A program made the translations under genes and the position numbers. A DNA stretch of 64,000 bases from an uncultured Collinsella sp. Its GTDB lineage: Bacteria; Actinomycetota; Coriobacteriia; Coriobacteriales; Coriobacteriaceae. Shown here one piece after another: positions 46,187-53,553 of this stretch. The DNA lies in assembly GCA_958407465.1 (NCBI GenBank), contig CATYIV010000005.1:1-64000 (forward strand), read 5' to 3'. The first letter of the stretch is position 1. Each line of letters begins with the position of its first letter. The notes under the pieces were generated by a model that did no database searches, was not told where the DNA came from, and saw only the letters and a program-made list of their open reading frames with translations.

Positions 46187-46522
46187 ATGTGCGATTGCAT
46201 CTTCTGCAAAATTGCCAACCACGAGATCCCCTCGACCGTTGTCTATGAGGACGACCAGGTCATCGCCTTCGACGACCTCAATCCCCAGGCGCCGGTCCAT
46301 ACGCTCGTGATCCCCAAAAAGCACTACAGCGATATCGCCGATAACGTGCCGGCCGAGACCATGGGTGCAATGGCTCACGCCATCCAGGAGGTCGCTAAGG
46401 CCAAGGGCTTGGCGGACGGTTTCCGCGTCATCTCCAACAAGGGCGTCAACGCCGGCCAGACCGTCATGCACTTCCATATGCACGTCCTCGGCGGCAAAAA
46501 CCTGGGCGAGAACCTCATCTGA
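46187..46522 (+). CDS. HIT-family nucleotide hydrolase
   Basis: A 111-residue histidine-triad protein. CDCIFCKIANHEIPSTVVYEDDQVIAFDDLNPQAPVHTLVIPKKH at the start (with a Cys pair and His that often bind zinc) and the triad GQTVMHFHMHVLGGK. Likely hydrolyses AMP-linked compounds (HinT-like). The ATG at 46187 follows GAAAGGAACC; an in-frame ATG at 46169 is upstream of that site. Follows xseB on the same strand. Confidence 0.93.
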   Translation: MCDCIFCKIANHEIPSTVVYEDDQVIAFDDLNPQAPVHTLVIPKKHYSDIADNVPAETMGAMAHAIQEVAKAKGLADGFRVISNKGVNAGQTVMHFHMHVLGGKNLGENLI

Positions 46523-46582
46523 GGGCGCTTCTTCCTTGCAATGAAACGGAAGCTCAAGCACCGATAACTTATATATCAACGC

Positions 46583-46616
46583 AATAAACCCGAGCGCGAG
46601 GGCGTTTGGGTTTATT
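46583..46616 (+). terminator. Hairpin between the HIT gene and the first acetate kinase
   Basis: AATAAACCC and GGGTTTATT pair (9 bp), with GCGC/GCGT extending the stem inside. The T-rich end is short. Confidence 0.55.
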
Positions 46617-46669
46617 ATTGAAGCGTATGTAACCTGGCGGCGCCACACCGCCTGTTAGTAGGGAGACAC

Positions 46670-47848
46670 ATGAACGTTCTGGTCGTCAACGCAGGATCTT
46701 CGACCCTTAAGTATCAGGTCATCGATACCAAGTCCCACAAGGTGTCCGCAAAGGGCTCCTGCGAGCGCGTCTGCTTTACCGGCGGTACCTTCACCCACGC
46801 TGCCAACGGTTCCAAGAAGGTGACCGAGAACATCGAGTTCCCCGACCACAAGGTCGCCATCGAGGTCGTTCTGAAGGACCTCGAGGCCAACGGCGTCAAG
46901 ATCGAGGGCATTGGTCACCGTATCGTTCAGGGTGGCTGGTACTTTGGTGATTCCTCCCTCGTCGACGAGGACGTCCTCGCCAAGATCCGCGAGGTCGCCC
47001 CGCTGGCGCCGCTGCACAACAACCCCGAGGCCAACGTTATCGAGTACTGCCTGGAGCAGTATCCCGATCTGCCCAACGTTACGGTCTACGACACCGCTTT
47101 CCACTTCAACATGCCCGAGGTCGCCAAGACCTACGCCCTTCCCAAGGATGTTTGCGACAAGCTGCACATCCGTAAGTACGGCGCCCACGGCACCAGCTAC
47201 CGCTACATCTCCAAGAAGGTCGCCGAGATGACCAACGGCGAGGCCCGCAAGGTCGTCGTGTGCCATATCGGCTCCGGCGCTTCCCTGTGCGCCATCGAGG
47301 ATGGCAAGTGCATGGACACCACCATGGGTCTCACCCCGCTCGACGGCGTCATGATGGGCACCCGCTGTGGCTCCATCGACCCGGCTACCGTGTGCTACCT
47401 GCAGCGCGAGGGCGGCTACACCTTCGATGAGGTCGATGAGATGATGAACAAGAAGTCCGGCCTTTTGGCCGTGACCGGCGGCAAGACCAACGACTGCCGT
47501 AACGTCGAGGAGCTCGCCGCTGCTGGTGACCCCGAGGCTCAGCTCGCCTTCGATATGTTCGTCTACAAGATTGCCGCCAAGGCTGCCGAGATGGCTACTT
47601 CTATGTGCGGTATGGACACGCTCGTCTTCACCGCCGGCATCGGCGAGCACGCTCCGGCTGTCCGCGCTGGCGTGGCCGACCGTCTGGCCTTTATGGGCGT
47701 CAAGATGGACCATGCCCGTAACGCCCTGCGTGGCGATGGCGCTTGGTGCCTGTCTGCCAAGGATTCCAAGGTCAAGATTTTCGTCATCCCCACGGACGAG
47801 GAGTTCATGATCGCTTCCGACGTCGAGCGCATCGTCAACGGCAAGTAA
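46670..47848 (+). CDS. ackA: Acetate kinase, first of two tandem copies
   Basis: A 392-residue acetokinase. MNVLVVNAGSSTLKYQ at the start, GIGHRIVQGG, VYDTAFHFNMPEVAKTYALP, RKYGAHGTSYRYI (the phosphate-transfer Arg/His region), HIGSGASLCAIEDGKCMDTTMGLTPLDGVMMGTRCGSIDPATV and FTAGIGEHAP are all as expected. It makes acetate and ATP from acetyl phosphate, working with Pta. GGGAGACAC precedes the ATG. It is followed by a terminator, then a second ackA of the same length. Confidence 0.95.
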   Translation: MNVLVVNAGSSTLKYQVIDTKSHKVSAKGSCERVCFTGGTFTHAANGSKKVTENIEFPDHKVAIEVVLKDLEANGVKIEGIGHRIVQGGWYFGDSSLVDEDVLAKIREVAPLAPLHNNPEANVIEYCLEQYPDLPNVTVYDTAFHFNMPEVAKTYALPKDVCDKLHIRKYGAHGTSYRYISKKVAEMTNGEARKVVVCHIGSGASLCAIEDGKCMDTTMGLTPLDGVMMGTRCGSIDPATVCYLQREGGYTFDEVDEMMNKKSGLLAVTGGKTNDCRNVEELAAAGDPEAQLAFDMFVYKIAAKAAEMATSMCGMDTLVFTAGIGEHAPAVRAGVADRLAFMGVKMDHARNALRGDGAWCLSAKDSKVKIFVIPTDEEFMIASDVERIVNGK

Positions 47849-47859
47849 TTGCAAGAGGG

Positions 47860-47898
47860 GAGGGGCTGGACGACCAAGTGCCGTTCAGCCCCTCTTTT
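47860..47898 (+). terminator. Terminator after the first acetate kinase
   Basis: GAGGGGCTG and CAGCCCCTC form a 9-bp stem, followed by TTTT. Confidence 0.8.
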
Positions 47899-47957
47899 GC
47901 GCTCGTTGGGCGATATGCCTGATAGCTATTTATTAAGATGTGATAACTTCTTATTAA

Positions 47958-47994
47958 AATACGGTCGCCTTAAGAGGTCTGCGTCGACCGTATT
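47958..47994 (+). promoter_or_regulatory. Inverted repeat in the leader of the second acetate kinase gene
   Basis: AATACGGTCG and CGACCGTATT are perfect 10-base arms 17 bases apart, ending 8 bases before AAAGGAG of the second ackA. It may be an operator or leader hairpin; the first ackA lacks it. Confidence 0.45.
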
Positions 47995-48012
47995 GCACTG
48001 CAAAGGAGTCTC

Positions 48013-49191
48013 ATGAACGTACTTGTTGTCAACGCCGGCAGCTCAAGCCTTAAATATCAGCTTCTGGATACCGATACCCGCGAGGTTTTCGCCAAGGGCA
48101 ACTGCGAGCGTATCGGCTCGGACATGGGTATCTTTGGTCATTCCGAGAACGGTGGCGCCAAGCAGACCGAGGAGGTTCCCTTCCCCGATCATCGCTCTGC
48201 TATCGCTTGCGTGCTCGAGGAGCTCGAGAAGACCGACTTTACGATCGATGGCATTGGGCATCGTATCGTTCAGGGCGGCTGGCACTTCGATGATTCCGCA
48301 GTTGTCGACGACGAGGTTATGGCCAAGATTCTTGAGGTGGCACCGCTTGCTCCGCTGCACAACTACGGCGAGGCCGCAGCGATTGAGTATTGCCGTGAGA
48401 AGTATCCGGAGCTGCCCAACGTGGCGGTCTTCGACACCTCGTTCCACATGACCATGCCCGAGGTTGCCTACACTTACGCCCTGCCCAAGGACGTGTGCGA
48501 CAAGTATCATGTGCGCAAATATGGCGCCCACGGAACGAGTCATCGTTACGAGTGGATGATGGCCAAGGAGATCCTGGGCTCGCGCTGCCACCGTCTGCTT
48601 TCGTGCCATTTGGGTAACGGTGCTTCGCTCGCTGCTATCGAGGACGGCGTGTGCCGCGACACCACGATGGGCCTCACGCCGCTCGACGGCCTGATGATGG
48701 GCACTCGCTGTGGTTCCATTGACCCGGCCACCGTGTGCTACCTCCAGCGCGAGGGAGGCTACAGCTATCAGGAAGTTGATGACATGATGAACAAGCAGTC
48801 TGGTCTGCTTGCCATCTCGGGCATCTCCAACGACGCCCGCGACATCCGTACACGCGCCTCCGAGGGCGACGAGCGCTGCCTGCTCGCCTTCGATATGTTC
48901 GCCTACAAGGCCATGCAGCAGGCCGGCTCCATGATCGCTTCCATGGCGGGCGTGGACACCATCACCTTTACCGCCGGCATCGGCGAGAACGACTGGTCGA
49001 TCCGCAAGGCCTTCTGCGACTGCTTTGAGTGGCTGGGCGTACGCATCGACAACAACAAGAACCGCGAGGCCGTGGGCAACGGCCCGCAGGTCATCAGCGC
49101 CGCCGGTTCCGCCGTCACGGTCATGGTCATCCCCACCGACGAGGAATACATGATCGCCCACGATGTCGAGCGTCTGACCAAGAACAACTAA
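48013..49191 (+). CDS. ackA: Acetate kinase, second tandem copy
   Basis: A 392-residue acetokinase with the same motif set: MNVLVVNAGSSSLKYQLLDTDT, GIGHRIVQGG, FHMTMPEVAYTYALP, RKYGAHGTSHRYEW, CHLGNGASLAAIEDGVCRDTTMGLTPLDGLMMGTRCG and FTAGIGENDW. It differs from the first copy throughout, so this is an old duplication rather than a recent one. This copy has the commoner GTSHRY and GNGAS forms where copy 1 has GTSYRY and GSGAS; the His-to-Tyr change is in the active-site region. It has its own promoter region and terminator. Confidence 0.95.
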   Translation: MNVLVVNAGSSSLKYQLLDTDTREVFAKGNCERIGSDMGIFGHSENGGAKQTEEVPFPDHRSAIACVLEELEKTDFTIDGIGHRIVQGGWHFDDSAVVDDEVMAKILEVAPLAPLHNYGEAAAIEYCREKYPELPNVAVFDTSFHMTMPEVAYTYALPKDVCDKYHVRKYGAHGTSHRYEWMMAKEILGSRCHRLLSCHLGNGASLAAIEDGVCRDTTMGLTPLDGLMMGTRCGSIDPATVCYLQREGGYSYQEVDDMMNKQSGLLAISGISNDARDIRTRASEGDERCLLAFDMFAYKAMQQAGSMIASMAGVDTITFTAGIGENDWSIRKAFCDCFEWLGVRIDNNKNREAVGNGPQVISAAGSAVTVMVIPTDEEYMIAHDVERLTKNN

Positions 49192-49213
49192 CGCACGCAT
49201 TTGCAAGTAAACG

Positions 49214-49250
49214 AAAGGCCTCCAGAGCAACAGCTCCGGAGGCCTTTTTT
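49214..49250 (+). terminator. Terminator after the second acetate kinase
   Basis: AAAGGCCTCC and GGAGGCCTTT with inner GAGC/GCTC, followed by TTT. Confidence 0.88.
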
Positions 49251-49266
49251 ACTAGCAGGCGGACGG

Positions 49267-49452
49267 CGGAAACCCCATCCCATTTCGAGCGCAAATACTG
49301 GGACACGCTTTCCGGTTGAGGCACGTTGCGGAAAGTGCGACCCACAATAAAGCAAAATTCCGTCCCAAAGTTTCCCAAACAGGCCCCAAGCGGAAGCCAC
49401 ATCCCACAATTCGCCTCCAAACTGGGATGTAGTTTCCGGCACAACAACCGCC
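49267..49452. repeat. Three degenerate tandem units with exact 62-base period
   Basis: Units start at 49267, 49329 and 49391, each opening CGGAA and ending with TTTCC(G/C). Units 1 and 3 have TCCCA...ACTGGGA inside, so each folds back as an imperfect palindrome; unit 2 has diverged. The stretch 49453-49600 beyond it holds no recognised gene or element. Located between the ackA2 terminator and the pta end. Confidence 0.6.
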
Positions 49453-49600
49453 GAAGCCCACCGGCCTTTCAATCTCCAAAGTGATCATCATCAGCAACGC
49501 CTGCGCTCCCAGCAACGGCACCCATCCATTCAGATTTTCAGCCCCAGCTCGTAGCCAAGCCGCCGTCCACTCCAGATGCCCTGAATGCCATGTGACGGCA

Positions 49601-49727
49601 GGGACCCTACAGGGTAAAGCTCTGAAAATATTCCGCAGGACGCATGAAACCCCCGCCGCACGAAGTGCGCAGCGGGGGTTTCATGCATGTCCGAGGACGT
49701 TTTCAGAGCTTTACCCTGTAGGGTCCC
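49601..49727. repeat. 127-base two-level hairpin at the end of pta
   Basis: Outer arms of 28 bases (beginning GGGACCCTACAGGGTAAAGC and its complement ending at 49727) are perfectly paired. After an asymmetric internal loop, an inner stem GCATGAAACCCCCGC/GCGGGGGTTTCATGC is topped by GCAC/GTGC. It starts 16 bases beyond the pta stop and should block transcription from pta. Confidence 0.75.
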
Positions 49728-49742
49728 GAGGGGATATGTACG

Positions 49743-50723
49743 CTACTCAGCCATCTGAGCCTGGACGGCGGTGATGGCCACGACACCCACGATGTCGTCG
49801 GCAGAGCAGCCGCGCGAAAGGTCGTTAACCGGCTTGGCGATGCCCTGCAGGATGGGGCCGTAGGCGTCGGCGCCGGCGAAGCGCTGGACCAGCTTGTAGC
49901 CGATGTTGCCGGCCTCGAGGTCGGGGAATACGAGCACGTTGGCCTTGCCGGCGACAGAGGAGCCGGGAGCCTTGAGCTGGGCGACGGTGGGGACGATAGC
50001 GGCGTCGAGCTGCAGGTCGCCATCGATGGCGAGTTCGGGAGCCTTCTCCTTGCAGAACTTCACGGCCTCTTGGACCTTCTTGGCGACCTCGCCGCCGGCG
50101 GAGCCCATGGTGGAGTAGGAGAGCATGGCCACGTGCGGCTCGACGCTGCCCATAAAGGTGGACCAGGAGTGAGCGGAGGCGATGGCGATCTCGGAGAGCT
50201 CGTCGGAGGACGGGTTGATGTTGAGGCCGCAGTCGGCGAAGATCAGCGTACCGTCGGTGCCGAACTGCGGGGTGTCGGTGCACATCACGAAGAAGGCCGA
50301 GACCAGCTTGGTACCCGGGGCGGTCTTAAGGATCTGCAGCGCGGGGCGCAGGGTGTCGGCGGTGGAGTGGCAGGCGCCGGAGACCAGGCCGTCGGCGTCA
50401 CCCATCTTGACCATCATGGTGCCAAAGTAGGTGGCGTCCATCACCTGGGCGCGAGCCTGCTCGATGGTGACGCCCTTCTTGGCGCGGAGCTCGGCAAACT
50501 TCTGCGCGTACTCCTCGTGCTTCTCGGCATTGCGCGGATCGATGACGGTGGCGCCGGGAACGTTGATCTCGTCGGGGTTGCCCAGGATGACGATCTTTGC
50601 CAGGCCCTCCTCGATGATCTTGGTGGCCGCGACGATGGTGCGCGGATCCTCGCCCTCGGGCAGGACGATCGTCTTAAGGTCGGCCTTGGCGGCAGACTTC
50701 ATACGGTTAAGGAAATCGCTCAT
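49743..50723 (-). CDS. pta: Phosphate acetyltransferase
   Basis: A 326-residue PTA_PTB enzyme converting acetyl-CoA and phosphate to acetyl phosphate. MSDFLNRMKSAAKADLKTIVLPEGEDPRTIVAA at the start, ATYFGTMMVKMGDADGLVSGACHSTADTLRPALQILKT, MCTDTPQFGTDGTLIFADCGLNINPSSDELSEIA, MLSYSTMGSAGG and NVLVFPDLEAGNIGYKLVQRFAGADAYGPILQG are characteristic. It is the short form without the DRTGG N-terminal domain. It converges on the tandem ackA genes, with which it makes the acetate/ATP pathway. GGAGTAAC precedes its ATG at 50723. Confidence 0.95.
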   Translation of the reverse strand: MSDFLNRMKSAAKADLKTIVLPEGEDPRTIVAATKIIEEGLAKIVILGNPDEINVPGATVIDPRNAEKHEEYAQKFAELRAKKGVTIEQARAQVMDATYFGTMMVKMGDADGLVSGACHSTADTLRPALQILKTAPGTKLVSAFFVMCTDTPQFGTDGTLIFADCGLNINPSSDELSEIAIASAHSWSTFMGSVEPHVAMLSYSTMGSAGGEVAKKVQEAVKFCKEKAPELAIDGDLQLDAAIVPTVAQLKAPGSSVAGKANVLVFPDLEAGNIGYKLVQRFAGADAYGPILQGIAKPVNDLSRGCSADDIVGVVAITAVQAQMAE

Positions 50724-50954
50724 GTTACTCCTTGCAAGCGTTTCACTAAGCTCCAGGCGCCCGGCTGTTCACGAATAAACCCGCTGCTAGCGGGTTTACC
50801 TTTCAATTATGTACGCCGCGGTGCTTGAGCTTTCCTTGTGTGGCAAGCTCATTATAGGACGCATTAGCGCTATAATCGCTCTGATAAATATGTCTCGAAG
50901 AATGTTCGAGAAAAGCCCAGCTAACGAGCCCGTGGCTTTTGACAAGGAGTATCG
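50724..50954. promoter_or_regulatory. Divergent promoter region of pta and glf
   Basis: TATAAT occurs on the plus strand at 50871-50876 and on the minus strand at 50856-50851. A hairpin AAACCCGCT/AGCGGGTTT lies at 50777-50797 in the pta leader. No good -35 boxes were found. Confidence 0.4.
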
Positions 50955-52157
50955 ATGCAGATTACCTCAGGCCTGCCTGAAGGCTTTAACGCCGGCGCGT
51001 ACGACATGATTGTCGTCGGTGCTGGATATGCCGGTGCCGTTTGCGCCCGCCGTCTTGCCGAGACCATCGGCTATCGTGTTGCCGTTTTGGAGCGCCGTAG
51101 CCACATTGCGGGCAATGCCTATGACTGCACTGACGAGGCCGGAATCCTGATCCACGAGTACGGTCCGCATATCTATCACACCTTTAACGAGCGCGTGCAC
51201 AATTTCCTGTCGCGCTTTACCAAGTGGACGGATTATCAGCACAAGGTGCTCGCCAACATCAACGGCACCCTTATGCCCGTGCCCTTCAACCACGCGAGTC
51301 TCAAGCTCGCCTTTGGTGACGAGCGCGGCGAGGAGCTGTATCAGAAGCTCGTGGAGACCTTTGGCAAGGATGTCAAGGTGCCCATTATGGAGCTGCGTAA
51401 GAAGAACGACCCCGACTTGGCCGAGGTCGCTGATTACGTCTACGAGAACGTCTTTTTGCATTACACCATGAAGCAGTGGGGCCAGACGCCCGACCAGATT
51501 GATCCCTCGATCACCGGCCGTGTTCCCGTCTTTGTGGGCGATGATGACCGCTACTTCCCGCAGGCTCCCTTCCAGGGCATGCCGCAGGACGGCTATACCG
51601 CGCTGTTTGAGCATATGCTCGACCACGATCTGATTGATGTGTTCTGCGACGTGGACGCCCGCGACCTCTTCGAGATCGACGAGACCACCGTCAAGATCGA
51701 CGGTAAGGTCTATGGCGGCGAGATCGTCTACACCGGTCCGCTCGACGAGCTGTTCAATCTCGACCTGGGCGCCCTGCCGTACCGTACGCTCGACATGAAG
51801 TTCGAGACGCTCGATATGGATCAGTTCCAGCCCGTGGGCACCGTCAACTACACCACGAGCGAGGATTACACGCGCATCACTGAGTTCAAGAATATGACTG
51901 GCCAGGTCCTGCCCGGCAAGACCACCATCATGAAGGAATACTCCAAGGCCTATACGCCCGGCTCGGGTGAGACGCCGTACTACGCCATTCTTGAGCCCGA
52001 GAACCGTGAGCTCTATGAGCGCTATCTTGAGCGCGTCCAGAACCTGACGAACTTCCACCCGGTGGGTCGTCTGGCCGAGTATCGTTACTACGATATGGAC
52101 GCTGTGACCAATTCCGCCCTCGATCTTTCGGATGAGATTATCGCCTGCCATGCATAA
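50955..52157 (+). CDS. glf: UDP-galactopyranose mutase
   Basis: A 400-residue FAD flavoprotein. YDMIVVGAGYAGAVCARRLAE near residues 16-36 binds FAD, followed by VLERRSHIAGNAYD, HEYGPHIYHTFNERVHNFLSRFT, VPVFVGDDDRYFPQAPFQGMPQDGYTALFEHML and YTGPLDELFNL. It converts UDP-galactopyranose to UDP-galactofuranose for cell-surface polysaccharide. AAGGAGTATCG precedes the ATG. It overlaps a family 2 glycosyltransferase by 8 bases, probably a galactofuranosyl or other transferase of the same glycan. Confidence 0.95.
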   Translation: MQITSGLPEGFNAGAYDMIVVGAGYAGAVCARRLAETIGYRVAVLERRSHIAGNAYDCTDEAGILIHEYGPHIYHTFNERVHNFLSRFTKWTDYQHKVLANINGTLMPVPFNHASLKLAFGDERGEELYQKLVETFGKDVKVPIMELRKKNDPDLAEVADYVYENVFLHYTMKQWGQTPDQIDPSITGRVPVFVGDDDRYFPQAPFQGMPQDGYTALFEHMLDHDLIDVFCDVDARDLFEIDETTVKIDGKVYGGEIVYTGPLDELFNLDLGALPYRTLDMKFETLDMDQFQPVGTVNYTTSEDYTRITEFKNMTGQVLPGKTTIMKEYSKAYTPGSGETPYYAILEPENRELYERYLERVQNLTNFHPVGRLAEYRYYDMDAVTNSALDLSDEIIACHA

Positions 52158-53181
52158 AGTCATAACATTCGGTATTCCCTCGTATAACGCCGCCAAGGAC
52201 ATGGACCATTGCATCACCTCTATCTTGGAGGGGAGCAATTACGCCACCGATATCGAGATTATCGTAGTGGACGACGGCTCCAAGGACGAGACGGCCGATA
52301 AGGCCGACGAGTGGGAGGCACGTTATCCCGGTATCATTCGCGCGGTGCACCAGGAGAACGGCGGCCACGGTATTGCCGTCCTTTCGGGTCTGCGCGAGGC
52401 ACAGGGCACCTACTACAAGGTCGTCGACTCGGATGACTGGCTCGATGCTGCGGCTCTTTCGACTATACTGTCGATTCTGCGTGGCTTTGAAGAGCGTGAC
52501 CAGCGCGTTGACCTGTTTATCTCGAACTACGTGTACGAGAAGGTTTACGAGGGCACGCATACCGCTATTGGCTACAAATTTGCCCTGCCGCGCAAAAAGA
52601 TCTTTTCCTGGGATCAGATCGGTCATTTCCGCCTGGACCAGAACCTACTCATGCACAGCCTGTGCTATCGCACGGATGTGCTGCGCGAGTCCAACCTTCC
52701 CATGCCGCCGCACACGTTCTATGTGGACAACATCTACGCCTACGTGCCGCTACCGCGTTGCAAGACCATGTACTACGCCGACATCGACCTCTACCGCTAC
52801 TTTATCGGTCGCGAAGGCCAGAGCGTCAACGAGGCAACGATGGTCAAGCGTCTGGACCAGCAGTTCCGTGTTACACGTATCATGATGGAGTCGTACCATC
52901 TGTACAGCGATGTTGAGTCGTCGCGCTTGCGTTCGTACATGATGGGGTACTTCACCATGATGATGGCGATTTGCTCGGTGCTCACCAAGCTTTCCGAGGA
53001 AGATTGCGCCGACGAGCGCCTAAAGACGCTGTGGAATGATTTGAAGGCCTATGACGAGCGCATGTATCGTCGTGCCCGCTACGGCGTGGTCGGGTTCTTC
53101 ACCAATCTGCGCGGTCGTGCCGGTGACAAAACCACACTCGGCCTATACCGTCTTGCCTCAAAGATCTTCAAATTCAACTAG
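52150..53181 (+). CDS. Family 2 glycosyltransferase
   Basis: A 343-residue GT-A-fold transferase. ITFGIPSYNAAKDMDHCITSIL, IEIIVVDDGSKDETADKADEWE and TYYKVVDSDDWLD (the DxD-type Asp pair) mark the GT2 core; the remaining 200 residues have no membrane segment but several aromatic patches. The ATG at 52150 overlaps the glf stop. Coupling to glf suggests that it uses UDP-galactofuranose or builds the same polysaccharide. Its last codons (SKIFKFN) have a decayed second copy in inverted orientation at 53349-53381. Confidence 0.88.
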   Translation: MHKVITFGIPSYNAAKDMDHCITSILEGSNYATDIEIIVVDDGSKDETADKADEWEARYPGIIRAVHQENGGHGIAVLSGLREAQGTYYKVVDSDDWLDAAALSTILSILRGFEERDQRVDLFISNYVYEKVYEGTHTAIGYKFALPRKKIFSWDQIGHFRLDQNLLMHSLCYRTDVLRESNLPMPPHTFYVDNIYAYVPLPRCKTMYYADIDLYRYFIGREGQSVNEATMVKRLDQQFRVTRIMMESYHLYSDVESSRLRSYMMGYFTMMMAICSVLTKLSEEDCADERLKTLWNDLKAYDERMYRRARYGVVGFFTNLRGRAGDKTTLGLYRLASKIFKFN

Positions 53182-53213
53182 CTGCTGAGTAATCGCTGCT
53201 GATAGGTTGACTG

Positions 53214-53323
53214 GGCCCCTTGGCCTTTAGTTTGCTACTGCGAACAGTCCTGCTCGCACGGAAAGCACATTAAGTGCTTTCCGGCTCGTGCGGAACTTGT
53301 ATCAAACTAAAGGCCAAGGGGCC
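53214..53323. repeat. Structured repeat family B, copy 1
   Basis: A 110-base element with 21-base perfect outer arms (GGCCCCTTGGCC at its left end) and a conserved core of about 60 bases: ACAGTCCTG, CTCGCACG, then hairpin GGAAAGCAC/GTGCTTTCC with loop ATTAA, and CGGCTCGTGCGGAACT. CGCACG and CGTGCG pair. The same core in reverse orientation forms copy 2 at 53418-53540, with different but again paired outer arms. It lies between two converging genes. Confidence 0.8.
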
Positions 53324-53348
53324 TCTGCTATAAGAATCGATTGTCAGG

Positions 53349-53381
53349 TTATTTGAATTTGAAGATCTTCGACGCGCGGTA
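53349..53381 (-). pseudogene. Remnant of a second glycosyltransferase 3' end
   Basis: On the minus strand this reads YRASKIFKFK and stop, matching the end of the adjacent GT2 protein (YRLASKIFKFN). Only about 10 codons are recognisable; the sequence further upstream is not. The 17-base inverted duplicate of the gene end may come from a rearrangement between paralogues. Confidence 0.4.
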
Positions 53382-53417
53382 CACAGGGGCCTGGGCTGAA
53401 AAGAATCTGGTTGGTAG

Positions 53418-53540
53418 GTTGCCCGGTGGGGCTTGGTTATGTTTGTCGCGAGTTCCGCACGAGCCGAAGAGCACTTAATGTGCTCTTCGTGCGAGCCAGG
53501 ACTGTAGAGCAGCAAACATAACCAAGGCCCACCGGGCAAC
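53418..53540. repeat. Structured repeat family B, copy 2 (inverted)
   Basis: A 123-base element with 28-base outer arms (27 of 28 paired; GTTGCCCGGTGGGG at its left end). Read on the minus strand its core matches copy 1, with AGCACATTAAGTGCT identical and the flanking three base pairs changed on both sides (GGA/TCC to GAA/TTC and related). It ends 13 bases before the stop of the P1 peptidase gene. Confidence 0.8.
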
Positions 53541-53553
53541 CGGACGAGCTAGT

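Noticed and set aside
49267-49452. CRISPR array considered for the 62-base periodic units
   Set aside because: Units are degenerate along their whole length, only three in number, with no identical repeats or unique spacers and no cas genes nearby.
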